Positions 36,941 through 45,637 of a stretch of 64,000 bases of DNA are shown piece by piece (the stretch's first letter is position 1; every line of letters starts with the position of its first letter). The translations under genes and the position numbers were made by a program. The notes below the pieces were generated by a model, which saw nothing but the letters and a program-made list of their open reading frames with translations, was not told where the DNA came from and ran no database searches. Origin of the DNA: CAWBRT01 sp963819175 (lineage in GTDB: Bacteria > Acidobacteriota > Terriglobia > Terriglobales > Acidobacteriaceae); the NCBI GenBank assembly GCA_963819175.1, contig CAWFVJ010000014.1, forward strand, positions 1-64,000, given 5' to 3'.

Positions 36941-38287
36941 GTGATAAAACACAGTATGGAGTTAATTGCAAACGCCGTTGGCAGTAATTACCATCCGGCC
37001 AGTGCGCCGGATTTCGTTCCGGTCCCGCTGCTGCGCGACCTTCAGTTCAAGCGATTGAGAGATGTGGTGGGGCGGGCCTGGGAGCGGGTGGAGTGGTTCC
37101 GCTCGCGCATGCGGGAGCGCGGACTTTCGCCGGACGACCTTAGCTCGATCGACGACATCGGCAAGCTGCCGTTCACGGTAAAAAACGATCTGCGGGACAC
37201 CTACCCCTTCGGGTTGTTTGCCAGCCCGATGGAGGATGTGGTGCGTCTGCACGCCTCCAGCGGAACCACCGGCAAGCCCATCGTAGTGGCTTACACGAAG
37301 GCAGACCTGGAGGTTTGGACCTCGGTGATGGTTCGCAGCTTCGCCTGCTGTGGCCTGCATCACGGCGACGTGGTGCAGAATGCATACGGTTACGGGCTGT
37401 TTACCGGCGGGCTGGGAGCGCACTACGGCGCAGAGGAATTGGGCGCGACGGTCATTCCGATCTCCGGAGGCAACACAGACCGCCAGATCATGGTGATGAA
37501 AGATTTCCGGGTAACGGCCATCTGCTGCACGCCGAGTTATTTTCTCCACATGATCGAGCGCGCCGGCCAGCTGGGCGTCAATATCAAAGAGCTGCCGCTG
37601 CGCGTCGGCGTTTTCGGCGCCGAGCCGTGGACGCAATCGATGCGCAAGCATATCGAGGAGTCGAGCAGCATTCAGGCATTCGACATCTATGGGCTTTCCG
37701 AAATCATCGGGCCGGGCGTGGGGATCGAGTGCCATTGCCACGACGGTTTGCACATCTTCGAAGACCACTTCTATCCGGAGATTATCGATCCGGAGACGGG
37801 CGAGCCACGGCCCGACGGCGAAGAGGGCGAATTGGTGCTGACCACCCTCAGCAAGCGGGCGATGCCGATGATCCGCTATCGCACGCGCGACATCACGGCG
37901 ATCATTCCCGGCCCTTGTGCCTGCGGCCGCGTTCTGCGGCGCATACGGCGCATCGGGCGGCGCAGCGATGACATGCTGATCATTCGCGGAGTCAACGTCT
38001 TCCCGTCGCAGGTGGAAACCGCTCTGCTCGAGGTGGAAGGCACGCTGCCGCACTACCAGATTATTCTCACTCGCGAGCTCGGACTCGACCAGATGGAAGT
38101 GCAAGTGGAAGTGACGCCCGAGATGTTTAGCGATAAGATTGGCGCGCTCGAGGCGTTGAATGAGAAACTTGTGGACGCGCTCGACCATGTTCTCGGGATC
38201 CGGGTGAAGGTGACGTTGGTCGAGCCGCACTCCATCCAGCGCAGCGAGGGTAAAGCAAAACGAGTTTTTGACCGGCGGTCATCATGA
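36941..38287 (+). CDS. paaK: Phenylacetate-CoA ligase
   Basis: 448 residues from GTG 36941 (443 from ATG 36956). The AMP-binding loop is LHASSGTTGKPIVVAYTKAD, followed by VQNAYGYGLFTGGLGAHYGAE, DIYGLSEIIGPGVGIEC and the C-terminal RIGRRSDDMLIIRGVNVFPSQVE, all typical of PaaK. It activates phenylacetate or a related aryl acid to its CoA thioester in the cytoplasm using ATP. It overlaps the following ACT-domain gene by four bases. No paaABCDE oxygenase genes are in the window. Confidence 0.94.
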   Translation: MIKHSMELIANAVGSNYHPASAPDFVPVPLLRDLQFKRLRDVVGRAWERVEWFRSRMRERGLSPDDLSSIDDIGKLPFTVKNDLRDTYPFGLFASPMEDVVRLHASSGTTGKPIVVAYTKADLEVWTSVMVRSFACCGLHHGDVVQNAYGYGLFTGGLGAHYGAEELGATVIPISGGNTDRQIMVMKDFRVTAICCTPSYFLHMIERAGQLGVNIKELPLRVGVFGAEPWTQSMRKHIEESSSIQAFDIYGLSEIIGPGVGIECHCHDGLHIFEDHFYPEIIDPETGEPRPDGEEGELVLTTLSKRAMPMIRYRTRDITAIIPGPCACGRVLRRIRRIGRRSDDMLIIRGVNVFPSQVETALLEVEGTLPHYQIILTRELGLDQMEVQVEVTPEMFSDKIGALEALNEKLVDALDHVLGIRVKVTLVEPHSIQRSEGKAKRVFDRRSS

Positions 38288-38715
38288 AAATCCAACAGTT
38301 GTCGTTGTTCGCGGAAAATAAACCGGGAACGATCATTGCACCTTGCCGGCTGTTGGCGCGGGAGGGCATTGATATTCGGGCGCTGTCGCTGGCCGACACG
38401 CAGCGCTTCGGCATTCTGCGCATGATCGTCTCCGACTGCGCAAAGGCGAACAAGCTGCTCCAGGACAACGGCTTTCTCGTCAAAGTGACGGAGGTGCTCG
38501 CCGTGGAAGTGCCGGATCGGCCGGGTGGGCTGGCGGAGATCCTGGCGATCTTCGAAGGCACCTCGATCAATATCGAGTACATGTACGCCTTTCCGTTCGG
38601 CAATGGCGACAAGGCGGTCCTGATCTTCCGCTTCGGCGATCCGGATGCAGCGATTGAGCGCTTGCAGGCATCCGGGATCAACGTGCTCGAAAGCGGCGCA
38701 ATCTTGAAGAAGTAG
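38284..38715 (+). CDS. ACT-domain protein (tandem ACT)
   Basis: 143 residues made of two ACT domains: KIQQLSLFAENKPGTIIAPC ... DIRALSLAD, then VLAVEVPDRPGGLAEILAIFEGTSINIEYMYAF. Such small proteins bind amino acids or aromatic ligands and often sit beside PaaK-type ligases and 2-oxoacid oxidoreductases. Its ATG overlaps the paaK stop (ATGA), so it is co-translated and may act as a sensor for that pathway. Confidence 0.9.
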   Translation: MKIQQLSLFAENKPGTIIAPCRLLAREGIDIRALSLADTQRFGILRMIVSDCAKANKLLQDNGFLVKVTEVLAVEVPDRPGGLAEILAIFEGTSINIEYMYAFPFGNGDKAVLIFRFGDPDAAIERLQASGINVLESGAILKK

Positions 38716-38831
38716 CCGACTGATCGGCGTCGTCCGTGCGCACGAGTGTCATCGTGAGGGCTAACACCCCCGATCTACCACCTGCCTACTCCAGGTCAGC
38801 GCCAACGCGAAAAACTGCGATCCAGTCAAGA

Positions 38832-39635
38832 TCAGAAAACGAATTTCGCAAGCGTTCGGTTGAAGACCTCGGGATTTTCAAGGTTCGGGAGATGGCCGGC
38901 CTTCGGTATCTCCACGAAATTCGAGCCAGGCATTGCCTGATGCATTTCCCGCATGGCCTCCGGCATAACGCCATCGGCCGTTCCGACAAGCAGCAGCGTG
39001 GGGATGATGATCTGCGGCAGGCACTGGCGATAGTCGAACTGTTGGAGGGCGCGTCCGCAGGCAATGTAACCGCCAGCCGGCGTAGTGGCGATCATGCGGC
39101 GAACTTTTTCAAGGGTCGGCGGATTGCTTGCAATGAATTCCGGCCTGAACCAGCGCCGCATCGTGGGCTCGACCAGCGCCTCCATCCCCTGATTTTGAAC
39201 GATCACAATGCGTTCCTCCCAAAGTTCCCTCGCTCCCGGAGGAGCCGCCGATTGGCCGTCGCAGGCGACAATGCGATCCAGTCGCCCGGCATTGCGCGCG
39301 GCGAGGCGAAGGGCAGTGATCGCGCCCATGGAGACGCCGACGAAGGTTGCACGCGGAATGTCCAAAGCGTCAAACAGGGCAATGACATCATCGGCCAACT
39401 GCTCGAAGGTGCAGGGTTCACTCGGAACCTCGGTGCCTCCATGGCCCCTTTGGTCGTAACGGAGGATGCGGAAGGAATTTTCGAGCATGGCAATCTGCCC
39501 GTCCCACAGCGAGAGATTCGTCGCCAGGGAATTGGAAAACACGAGCCATGGCGCTTCCTTGCGTCCGTCGACCCGGCAGTGAAACCGAATTCCATTTGCC
39601 TCCACGTGGAAGCTGGCTGGTGTCTCCTTCATCAT
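38832..39635 (-). CDS. pcaD: Alpha/beta hydrolase, 3-oxoadipate enol-lactonase-like
   Basis: About 267 residues from ATG 39635 (AAGGAG upstream). The core VFSNSLATNLSLWDGQIAML, RILRYDQRGHGGTEVP and the nucleophile elbow FVGVSMGAITALRL (Ser in GVSMG) are those of PcaD; the catalytic Asp (VGTADGVMPE) and His (PKAGHLPNLENPE) follow. PcaD hydrolyses 3-oxoadipate enol-lactone in the beta-ketoadipate pathway, but this family also contains unrelated esterases. The next gene upstream encodes a carboxymuconolactone-decarboxylase-like protein, which supports the assignment. Confidence 0.8.
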   Translation of the reverse strand: MMKETPASFHVEANGIRFHCRVDGRKEAPWLVFSNSLATNLSLWDGQIAMLENSFRILRYDQRGHGGTEVPSEPCTFEQLADDVIALFDALDIPRATFVGVSMGAITALRLAARNAGRLDRIVACDGQSAAPPGARELWEERIVIVQNQGMEALVEPTMRRWFRPEFIASNPPTLEKVRRMIATTPAGGYIACGRALQQFDYRQCLPQIIIPTLLLVGTADGVMPEAMREMHQAMPGSNFVEIPKAGHLPNLENPEVFNRTLAKFVF

Positions 39636-39726
39636 TCCTGCTCCTTGGGGCTCTCGAAAGCAACCGCGGGGCTGCAACAATCCTTTGTGCAAGCCCACCT
39701 TAATAGTTTACCGACGGCTCGCCCGC

Positions 39727-40299
39727 CTACTTTGCACTGCCGGTCGGACCACCCAGAAGCTCAGGCTGCAGCGAGTCAGGCAGGCCGATTTCGAACGCGT
39801 TCAAAGTCATTGCGACCAGCGAGTAATAGCCAAGAATGGCAACCAGTTCGACCAAGCCCTTCTCGCCAAGAGCGCGAACTCCGGTCCGGTAAAGATCATC
39901 GGCGATAACCGTCGTTTCGAGCAGGCTCTTGCTGATGTCATAGACCGCTTGCTGCGCGTCGTCTTCGAAGGCTGGACAACGGCGAGCGGCAATCATGGAG
40001 ATCGCTTCGGGATTGATGCCGGCCTTGAGCGCTTCTTTCTTATGTGCCTGCCACTCGAAGTGCGTCGTCCAATGACGGGCGACGACCAGGATAGCGAATT
40101 CCGACAGACGGGGCGGCAGACTGGTCTGGTACCGAATCAGTTCTCCAAGCTTCTGCGCGCGGCGCGCCAATTCGGGGTTCTGCAACCAAGCAATCATTGG
40201 CGCCGGGGCGTGTCCTCTCGGGCCACTCGCCGCCTCGTCATACGCAGACCGCTGCTCCGGCGTCATTTCGTTCAGGGGAGTAAGTTGTGTGCGAGCCAA
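39727..40299 (-). CDS. Carboxymuconolactone decarboxylase family protein
   Basis: About 190 residues. The start is taken as TTG 40299 because GGAGG lies four bases before it and ARTQLTPLNEMTPEQRSAYD is a natural family N-terminus; an in-frame TTG at 40332 adds 11 residues. The CMD/AhpD-like helical fold shows in PRLSEFAILVVARHWTTHFEWQAHKKEALKAG. The usual CxxC of AhpD-type peroxidases is absent, so a decarboxylase-like or unknown role is more likely than a peroxidase. Adjacent to the enol-lactonase-like gene on the same strand. Confidence 0.83.
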   Translation of the reverse strand: MARTQLTPLNEMTPEQRSAYDEAASGPRGHAPAPMIAWLQNPELARRAQKLGELIRYQTSLPPRLSEFAILVVARHWTTHFEWQAHKKEALKAGINPEAISMIAARRCPAFEDDAQQAVYDISKSLLETTVIADDLYRTGVRALGEKGLVELVAILGYYSLVAMTLNAFEIGLPDSLQPELLGGPTGSAK

Positions 40300-40511
40300 A
40301 AGTCCTCCGTCGACGGAAACATTAGAATTCAATCAGTTCTAGAGCAATTCGCGGACAGTATACCTCTCCGGGCAGCCCGTCGGGCGGTCTGGGAGTCATT
40401 TTTCCCGTGCCTGAACGCTGCGGTGTGCAAGTGGGTACAATGAATAACAAGCCGAAGCGGAACCCTCCTGGCCCGATTCGTGTTCCGTTCGTCTGAAAAG
40501 GAGACCAGACT

Positions 40512-40754
40512 ATGCATCTTGGCATGCCGGAGCTGCTGTTGATCTTTGCGATCGCTCTGTTACTGTTTGGGCCGAAGAAACTGGGCGATTTGGGGAAGGG
40601 ACTCGGAGAGGGGATTCGCAACTTCAAGAGTGGACTGGGTGGTCCCCCAGAGCCCGAGGTGAAGCCTCCCAGCCCTGCTCCGCCGAGTGCCCCGCCGGAG
40701 ACAAAGGTCATCGTCGTCGAAGAAGTGAAGCCCACCGGGGAAGATAAGAAGTAG
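40512..40754 (+). CDS. tatA: Sec-independent (twin-arginine) translocase subunit TatA
   Basis: 80 residues. One N-terminal membrane helix (about 6-21, PELLLIFAIALLLFG) is followed at once by the FGPKKLGDLGKGLGEGIRNFK amphipathic helix, the hallmark of TatA/E. The tail is Pro/Glu-rich. It forms the Tat pore with TatC, which is not in the window. The amidohydrolase at 35833 is one likely client. AAAAGGAGA precedes the ATG. Confidence 0.93.
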   Translation: MHLGMPELLLIFAIALLLFGPKKLGDLGKGLGEGIRNFKSGLGGPPEPEVKPPSPAPPSAPPETKVIVVEEVKPTGEDKK

Positions 40755-40814
40755 GCGTTCGCTACCGATTCAGAGCGGCATGGCGAGGCGGGAATCCCGG
40801 AGCCTTCCAAAAAA

Positions 40815-40856
40815 CTACCCCACGTTAGCCAACTGCGGGCGAACGTGGGGCACCAT
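40815..40856. repeat. Dispersed palindrome, family A (copy g)
   Basis: CCCCACGTTAGCC (40818-40830) and GGCGAACGTGGGG (40838-40850) pair around AACTGCG, followed by CACC. It lies between the convergent tatA and korC genes and is one of the best-preserved copies. Confidence 0.85.
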
Positions 40857-40883
40857 CAATCTTGCTCTTTCTTCTTCTGGCAA

Positions 40884-41477
40884 TTACTCCCGCACCAATT
40901 CCGTTTCCAGCTCCTCTAATTTCAAAGCGCCGGTCTGGATATGTTCGAGGCCATAGTCAAAGCCTCGGTCGTAGGCTTTGAGGTTCAGCTCACGGAATGC
41001 GCTGGGAACCGAGGTTTCAATGGCCTTGCGCAGGGACTCCCGCTTCAGTACGCCAGTGACGGCGCCGAAGAAGCCTGTCATGACGATGTTCGAGACCATC
41101 CGCTTGCCGAGTTCCTCGGCGATGCGGGTTGCCGGGATGCCGTAGATCCGCGTGCCCTCGGGAATGCTGGAGACGCGCACCAGATCCTGCTCGATCAGCA
41201 TGAGTCCGCCAGGCCGAAGCTCGGGCGAGAACTTGACGTACGCTTCCTGCGACATGACCACAAGGATGTCCGGCTTGGTCAGGTAGGGATAGAGCACCGG
41301 CTGATCGGAGAGAACGAGCTGCGCGCTGCAGGCGCCGCCACGTGCCTCGGGACCGAAGTTCTGGGTCATGGTGGCATGATTGCCATCGACGATTGACGCG
41401 GCCTTGCCGATCACAATTGCCGCAAGGATCACGCCCTGTCCGCCGAAGCCGGCGATACGGATTTCGGTTAGCTGCAT
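40884..41477 (-). CDS. korC: 2-oxoacid:acceptor oxidoreductase, gamma subunit
   Basis: 197 residues. It begins EIRIAGFGGQGVILAAIVIGKAA and contains NFGPEARGGACSAQLVLSD, the standard gamma-domain blocks that shape the CoA pocket. Fourth gene of a korDABC operon; its start overlaps the beta-subunit stop by 10 bases. Confidence 0.92.
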   Translation of the reverse strand: MQLTEIRIAGFGGQGVILAAIVIGKAASIVDGNHATMTQNFGPEARGGACSAQLVLSDQPVLYPYLTKPDILVVMSQEAYVKFSPELRPGGLMLIEQDLVRVSSIPEGTRIYGIPATRIAEELGKRMVSNIVMTGFFGAVTGVLKRESLRKAIETSVPSAFRELNLKAYDRGFDYGLEHIQTGALKLEELETELVRE

Positions 41478-42343
41478 ACCGGTTCCTCCACCTCGATGTA
41501 ACGGTCGCCCAACTCTTCATGGAAGTGCGCGTTCATCATTTGCTGATAGTCGGGGCGCTCGCGATCGACGAACTTGCCGAGAATAATTTCGCCCGCCTTG
41601 GTGAGCCCGACCTCGTTGGTCGGCGCGCCGTGCTTGATCTTGCTGTGGTCCTTGTAGAACTTCATGGCGTCCAGTCCGTCGCCCATCTTGTTGCGGCGCT
41701 GGTAAAGCGTCGGGCAGGGCGAGAGGACTTCGATGAACGAGAAGCCCTTTTTCTTGAACATTTCCTTCATCGACAGCGCCAACTGACGCACGTGATAGGT
41801 AGTCCAGCGCGCCACGTAGCAGGCGCCTGCGGCTTCCACCAGGTACGGCAGGTTGAAGGCCGGATCGTAGGTTCCGTAGGGCGCGGTCGAAGTGGTGACG
41901 TCATTCGGCGTGGTGGGCGCCGTCTGGCCGCCGGTCATGGCGTAAATCATGTTGTTCACGCAGATGATCTTGAGATCCATATTGCGGCGGGCGGCGTGAA
42001 TCAGGTGGTTGCCGCCAATGGCGAACAAATCGCCATCGCCGCTGTAGACCACCACGTCGAGCTTCGGGTTGGCCATCTTCAGCCCTGTAGCGAAGGGGAT
42101 GGCGCGGCCGTGGGTGGTGTGGAAAGAGTCCAAATCCACGTAACCGGCAACGCGGCCAGTGCAGCCGATGCCGGAGACGACGACGGTTTTGGTGAGATCG
42201 ACCTTCGCTTCCACCAGCGCGCGGGTAAAGCAATTCACGGTGGTGCCAATGCCGCAACCCGGACACCAGATGTGCGGGATTCGCTCGGAGCGCAAGAACT
42301 GCTCAGAAGGGTTCGCCGGACAAGTTAATTGACAGTCGCTCAT
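41468..42343 (-). CDS. korB: 2-oxoacid:ferredoxin oxidoreductase, beta subunit (TPP-binding)
   Basis: 291 residues from ATG 42343. The iron-sulfur or metal motif WCPGCGIGT is at the N-terminus, then GDGDLFAIGGNHLIHAARRN ... CVNNMIYAMTGGQ, the thiamine diphosphate motif (GDGD...NN), and LSPCPTLYQRRNKMGDGLDA. It decarboxylates the 2-oxoacid with TPP and passes electrons to ferredoxin. ATGA overlap with the alpha gene. Confidence 0.94.
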   Translation of the reverse strand: MSDCQLTCPANPSEQFLRSERIPHIWCPGCGIGTTVNCFTRALVEAKVDLTKTVVVSGIGCTGRVAGYVDLDSFHTTHGRAIPFATGLKMANPKLDVVVYSGDGDLFAIGGNHLIHAARRNMDLKIICVNNMIYAMTGGQTAPTTPNDVTTSTAPYGTYDPAFNLPYLVEAAGACYVARWTTYHVRQLALSMKEMFKKKGFSFIEVLSPCPTLYQRRNKMGDGLDAMKFYKDHSKIKHGAPTNEVGLTKAGEIILGKFVDRERPDYQQMMNAHFHEELGDRYIEVEEPVCS

Positions 42344-43497
42344 CGCGCCACCTCCATGATTGCCTTCAGAATGTCTTCCGGACGGTGAACGCTGCCTCCG
42401 GCATGGCCCACCAGGACAGTCTTGGCCTGACCGGCAGCCGCGCGCTCGACTTCGCGCGACATTTGCCCGAGGTTCAACTCGGGCACAACAAACGCCTTGA
42501 TCCTGGAAGCCAACTCGCGAATTGGCTTGTCGGGGAAAGGCCAAGCAGTTATCAGCCGGAACTTGCCGACCTTGACGCCCTCGGCGCGAGCCATTTCGAT
42601 TGCGCGCTGCGCGACCCTCGCTGTGATGCCGTAGCAGACGACCACAACTTCGGCGTCGGCGGTGTCCCGCTCCTCATACATCCAGATCTTTTCGGCGTTA
42701 TCCAAAATCTTGGTTTGCAGACGCCTTACCAGCGTGTCCTGCATGGCGGGAGACATGTTCGGATAGCCGCGCTCGTCGTGCGTCAGACCGGTGACGTGGA
42801 TGTTATAGCCATCGCCGGCCTTCACCATCTCAGGGATGCCGTCGGCATCGGGTTGGAACAGCTTGAACTCGCCGGGTTTTTTGGTGGTAAAGCGGCGGGG
42901 CTCAATGTCGATCTGGTCCGCCGGAGGAATCACCACCTTTTCCGTCATGTGGCCGACGACTTCGTCCAACATGAGGAAAGTGGGAACACGATATTTTTCC
43001 GCCAGGTTAAAGGCCTTGATCGCCAGATCGAAGCACTCTTGCGGCGAACTCGGGCAAAGAGCGATGGTCTCGTAATCGCCGTGCGAGCCCCACTTGACCT
43101 GCATCATGTCGGCTTGCGCAGGCAGGGTCGGCAGGCCCGTGGACGGTCCTCCACGCTGCACGTCCATGAAGACGCAGGGTGTTTCAGTCATGATCGCCAG
43201 GCCGATATGCTCCATCATGAGCGAGAAGCCCGGTCCGGAGGTCACGGTAAAGGCTTTCGATCCGGCCCAGACCGCGCCCTGAATGCAAATGGAAGCGGCC
43301 AGCTCATCTTCCAACTGGATGAAAGTCCCGCCCACCATGGGAACACGCGAGGCGAAGCGTTCCACGACTTCCGTGGAGGGAGTAATCGGGTAACCGGCGG
43401 CAAAGCGCGCGCCGGCGGCCAGTGCGCCTTCGCAGGCGGCATGATCGCCGTCGAGGAAGTGCGAACCAGTCATCACTCCGCGAGGGTCAGCGTGCAT
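42340..43497 (-). CDS. korA: 2-oxoacid:ferredoxin oxidoreductase, alpha subunit
   Basis: 385 residues from ATG 43497 (MHADPRGVMTGSHF). Typical POR_N start HAACEGALAAGARFAAGYPITPSTEVVE, then QLEDELAASICIQGAVWAGSKAFTVTSGPGFSLMMEHIG and DVQRGGPSTGLPTLPAQADMM. The pattern suggests a 2-oxoglutarate enzyme (KorA), but branched-chain 2-oxoacid enzymes (VorB) are close, so the substrate is inferred. Overlaps korB by four and korD by 11 bases. Confidence 0.92.
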   Translation of the reverse strand: MHADPRGVMTGSHFLDGDHAACEGALAAGARFAAGYPITPSTEVVERFASRVPMVGGTFIQLEDELAASICIQGAVWAGSKAFTVTSGPGFSLMMEHIGLAIMTETPCVFMDVQRGGPSTGLPTLPAQADMMQVKWGSHGDYETIALCPSSPQECFDLAIKAFNLAEKYRVPTFLMLDEVVGHMTEKVVIPPADQIDIEPRRFTTKKPGEFKLFQPDADGIPEMVKAGDGYNIHVTGLTHDERGYPNMSPAMQDTLVRRLQTKILDNAEKIWMYEERDTADAEVVVVCYGITARVAQRAIEMARAEGVKVGKFRLITAWPFPDKPIRELASRIKAFVVPELNLGQMSREVERAAAGQAKTVLVGHAGGSVHRPEDILKAIMEVAR

Positions 43498-43759
43498 CGG
43501 GAGCCTCCTTCTTGTCTTGCTTGTCTTCCGCTGCGCCGGCTTCCTTGGGCAGCCGGAAACCGTGAATCGCAAAATCCGGGCAGTACATGCCGCAGAGATC
43601 GCACCCGCTGCACTTGTCGGCAGCAACCATATGTGGTGGATGATAGCCCTTGGAGTTGAACGCGGAAGAGAGTGCCAGAACCTTGGTCGGACAGAACTCC
43701 ACGCAAAAACCGCAGGCCTTACATCGCTCGACCACAATCGACACGGAACCACGTGCCAT
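43487..43759 (-). CDS. korD: 2x[4Fe-4S] ferredoxin subunit of 2-oxoacid oxidoreductase
   Basis: 90 residues with two CxxCxxCxxxCP motifs (Cys13/16/19/23 and Cys49/52/55/59), each for one 4Fe-4S cluster. First gene of korDABC. It relays electrons from the catalytic subunits. The tail is charged. The 43760-44075 interval upstream has no gene and must hold the operon promoter. Confidence 0.93.
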   Translation of the reverse strand: MARGSVSIVVERCKACGFCVEFCPTKVLALSSAFNSKGYHPPHMVAADKCSGCDLCGMYCPDFAIHGFRLPKEAGAAEDKQDKKEAPDAR

Positions 43760-44075
43760 GAAGCCTCTTTTCAGGCGCCTACGCTCTGCCGTGATTGGTC
43801 CGCTGAGAATTCAGGGGAGTACAACAGAGTGCCAGCGATTGGTGAAATCGGTCACAGAGATGCCGAAAACCACACCCCGTGTATATACATTCTCAGTCGT
43901 TTATGCCCAAGCAGGAAGTGATTTAGGTCACAATGCGTTGTGAGGCGCGACCAACAGGCGATCCGAGCGGGTACGATGGATCGGCAAACTCCACTTTCGT
44001 GATTGCTGCGGTCAGGCCAAGCGGAACAGATGGAGAGTGCTTGGCGGTGATGCCTTTCGCGCCGTAAACGCCGTG

Positions 44076-45101
44076 CTATTTCTGGCGCGCCACCACGAAC
44101 TGGGGAACCCAAAGCAGAGCACGCTTGAACTCGTTATCGGGAAAGCCTTGCAACTCGCGAGTCGCGGCCTGGGCGTATTCAGTCGCCTGCGAGGTCGCGT
44201 ACGCGAGCGACCGATAGCGGTTGAGCACATCAAGAACGTCTGTGTGTTTCACGCCGTTGAACGCACGTTCCTGCAACACCTTCTCGATCAACTGCCGCTC
44301 GGCCGGAGCGCACCTCTCGAAGGAATGAATGACGGCCATCGTGGCCTTGCCCTCGCGCAGGTCGCTGGCCACGGGTTTGCCAAGCACCTCTTCGGAGGCG
44401 GTGAGATCGAGCACATCGTCGACGATCTGAAAAGCCATGCCGACGTTCCTGCCGTAGGAGCTGAGGGCGCGCGATTGCGCTTCGGTGGCGCCGCCAAGAA
44501 CTCCGCCCAACTCTGTGCAGGTGGCAAACAGGCACGCGGTTTTGCGATAGATGAGATCGAGATGCTCGTCCATGGTGATGGGACGGCCGAGCTTCTCCAT
44601 CTGGAGCAGTTCGCCTTCCACCATCTGCTGGGTCAGGGCGATGAGCAGGTCCAGGACGCGAAAGTTGCGCTCCTGCACGGCAATTTTGAAGGCCTGCATG
44701 TAAAGCCAGTCGCCGGCGAGCACGCACTTGGAATTGCCCCATCGCGTGTTGGCCGAAGGGCGCCCGCGGCGGGTTCGCGCGTCGTCAATGATGTCGTCGT
44801 GAACGAGAGTCGCGGTGTGAATGATCTCTACAACGGCGCCCAGCCGCACAGCGCCGCCGCCGCTGTATTCCATGAGTTTAGCGGCCATCAGCAGCAGGGC
44901 AGGGCGCAGGCGCTTGCCGCCCCCTTCGCGCAGATACTCGCCGATCTCGGTGATGACACTGACGTTGGAGACCGTATCGCGGCCAAACTCCTGCTCGATG
45001 GCCGCCAGATCGTCTCGCAGCAGTTCGAATATTCCTCTTGTGTTCACCGTGGCGGAAATGTTCAAAAAGGGTTCCTGGTGTTCGTCGGTGGTGAAGCTCA
45101 A
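44076..45101 (-). CDS. ispB: Polyprenyl diphosphate synthase
   Basis: 341 residues. The first Asp-rich motif is LVHDDIIDDARTRRG and the second FQIVDDVLDLTASEE; GGGKRLRPALLLMAAKL precedes them, as in long-chain trans-prenyl synthases. It elongates farnesyl diphosphate to the octa- to nonaprenyl chain of the respiratory quinone. Exact chain length cannot be read. Its start overlaps the yajQ stop (ATGA). Confidence 0.93.
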   Translation of the reverse strand: MSFTTDEHQEPFLNISATVNTRGIFELLRDDLAAIEQEFGRDTVSNVSVITEIGEYLREGGGKRLRPALLLMAAKLMEYSGGGAVRLGAVVEIIHTATLVHDDIIDDARTRRGRPSANTRWGNSKCVLAGDWLYMQAFKIAVQERNFRVLDLLIALTQQMVEGELLQMEKLGRPITMDEHLDLIYRKTACLFATCTELGGVLGGATEAQSRALSSYGRNVGMAFQIVDDVLDLTASEEVLGKPVASDLREGKATMAVIHSFERCAPAERQLIEKVLQERAFNGVKHTDVLDVLNRYRSLAYATSQATEYAQAATRELQGFPDNEFKRALLWVPQFVVARQK

Positions 45102-45598
45102 AGTGAGCGATAGTTGGTGAACTGCATGTCGATTCCGAAATCCTTTTGCCGGAGCAAGGCGATGATCTCCTGCAAGATATCGCGGTCGCGCCCGCTGACC
45201 CGCACAAAATCGCCCTGGATCGATGCCTGAACTTTCTTCTTCGAATCCTTAATGGCTTTGACGATCTCCCGCGCCTTCTCCGTGGGGATCCCCTGCTGCA
45301 TGGTCACCCTCTGGCGAACGGTTGAACCGGCCGCAGGCTCGATCTTCCCGTAATCAAGAGCCTTGAGCGGAACCCCGCGCTTGACCAGTTTTGCCTGCAG
45401 GATGTCATTGACTGCCTTGAGTTTAAAATCATCCTGCGATGTCAGGATAAGGGCTTCCTTGCCCTCCATCGTGATGTCGGAGTGCGAATCTTTGAGATCG
45501 AAGCGCTGGTGAATCTCTTTCAACGCCTGTTGGATGGCGTTTGAGACTTCCTGCAAATCAACCTTGCTGACGATGTCAAACGCATTCTCGGCTGCCAT
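45098..45598 (-). CDS. yajQ: YajQ-family nucleotide-binding protein
   Basis: 166 residues from ATG 45598 (MAAENAFDIVSKVDLQEVSN). The family blocks ALKEIHQRFDLKDSHSDI, QAKLVKRGVPLKALDYGKIEPA and TMQQGIPTEKAREIVKAIKD ... VQASIQGDFVRVSGRDRDIL are intact. YajQ proteins bind nucleotides, in some species cyclic di-GMP. Co-translated with ispB. Confidence 0.95.
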   Translation of the reverse strand: MAAENAFDIVSKVDLQEVSNAIQQALKEIHQRFDLKDSHSDITMEGKEALILTSQDDFKLKAVNDILQAKLVKRGVPLKALDYGKIEPAAGSTVRQRVTMQQGIPTEKAREIVKAIKDSKKKVQASIQGDFVRVSGRDRDILQEIIALLRQKDFGIDMQFTNYRSL

Positions 45599-45637
45599 GG
45601 CCACTAGTGTATGACAAACCTGATAAAACCGCACAGT

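Noticed and set aside
36962..38230. A 422-codon open frame antisense to paaK
   Set aside because: His/Arg/Ala-rich shadow of a real gene; no family and no start signals.
42385..43659. A 424-codon open frame antisense to korA
   Set aside because: Shadow frame of the intact korA gene; composition typical of antisense GC-rich frames.
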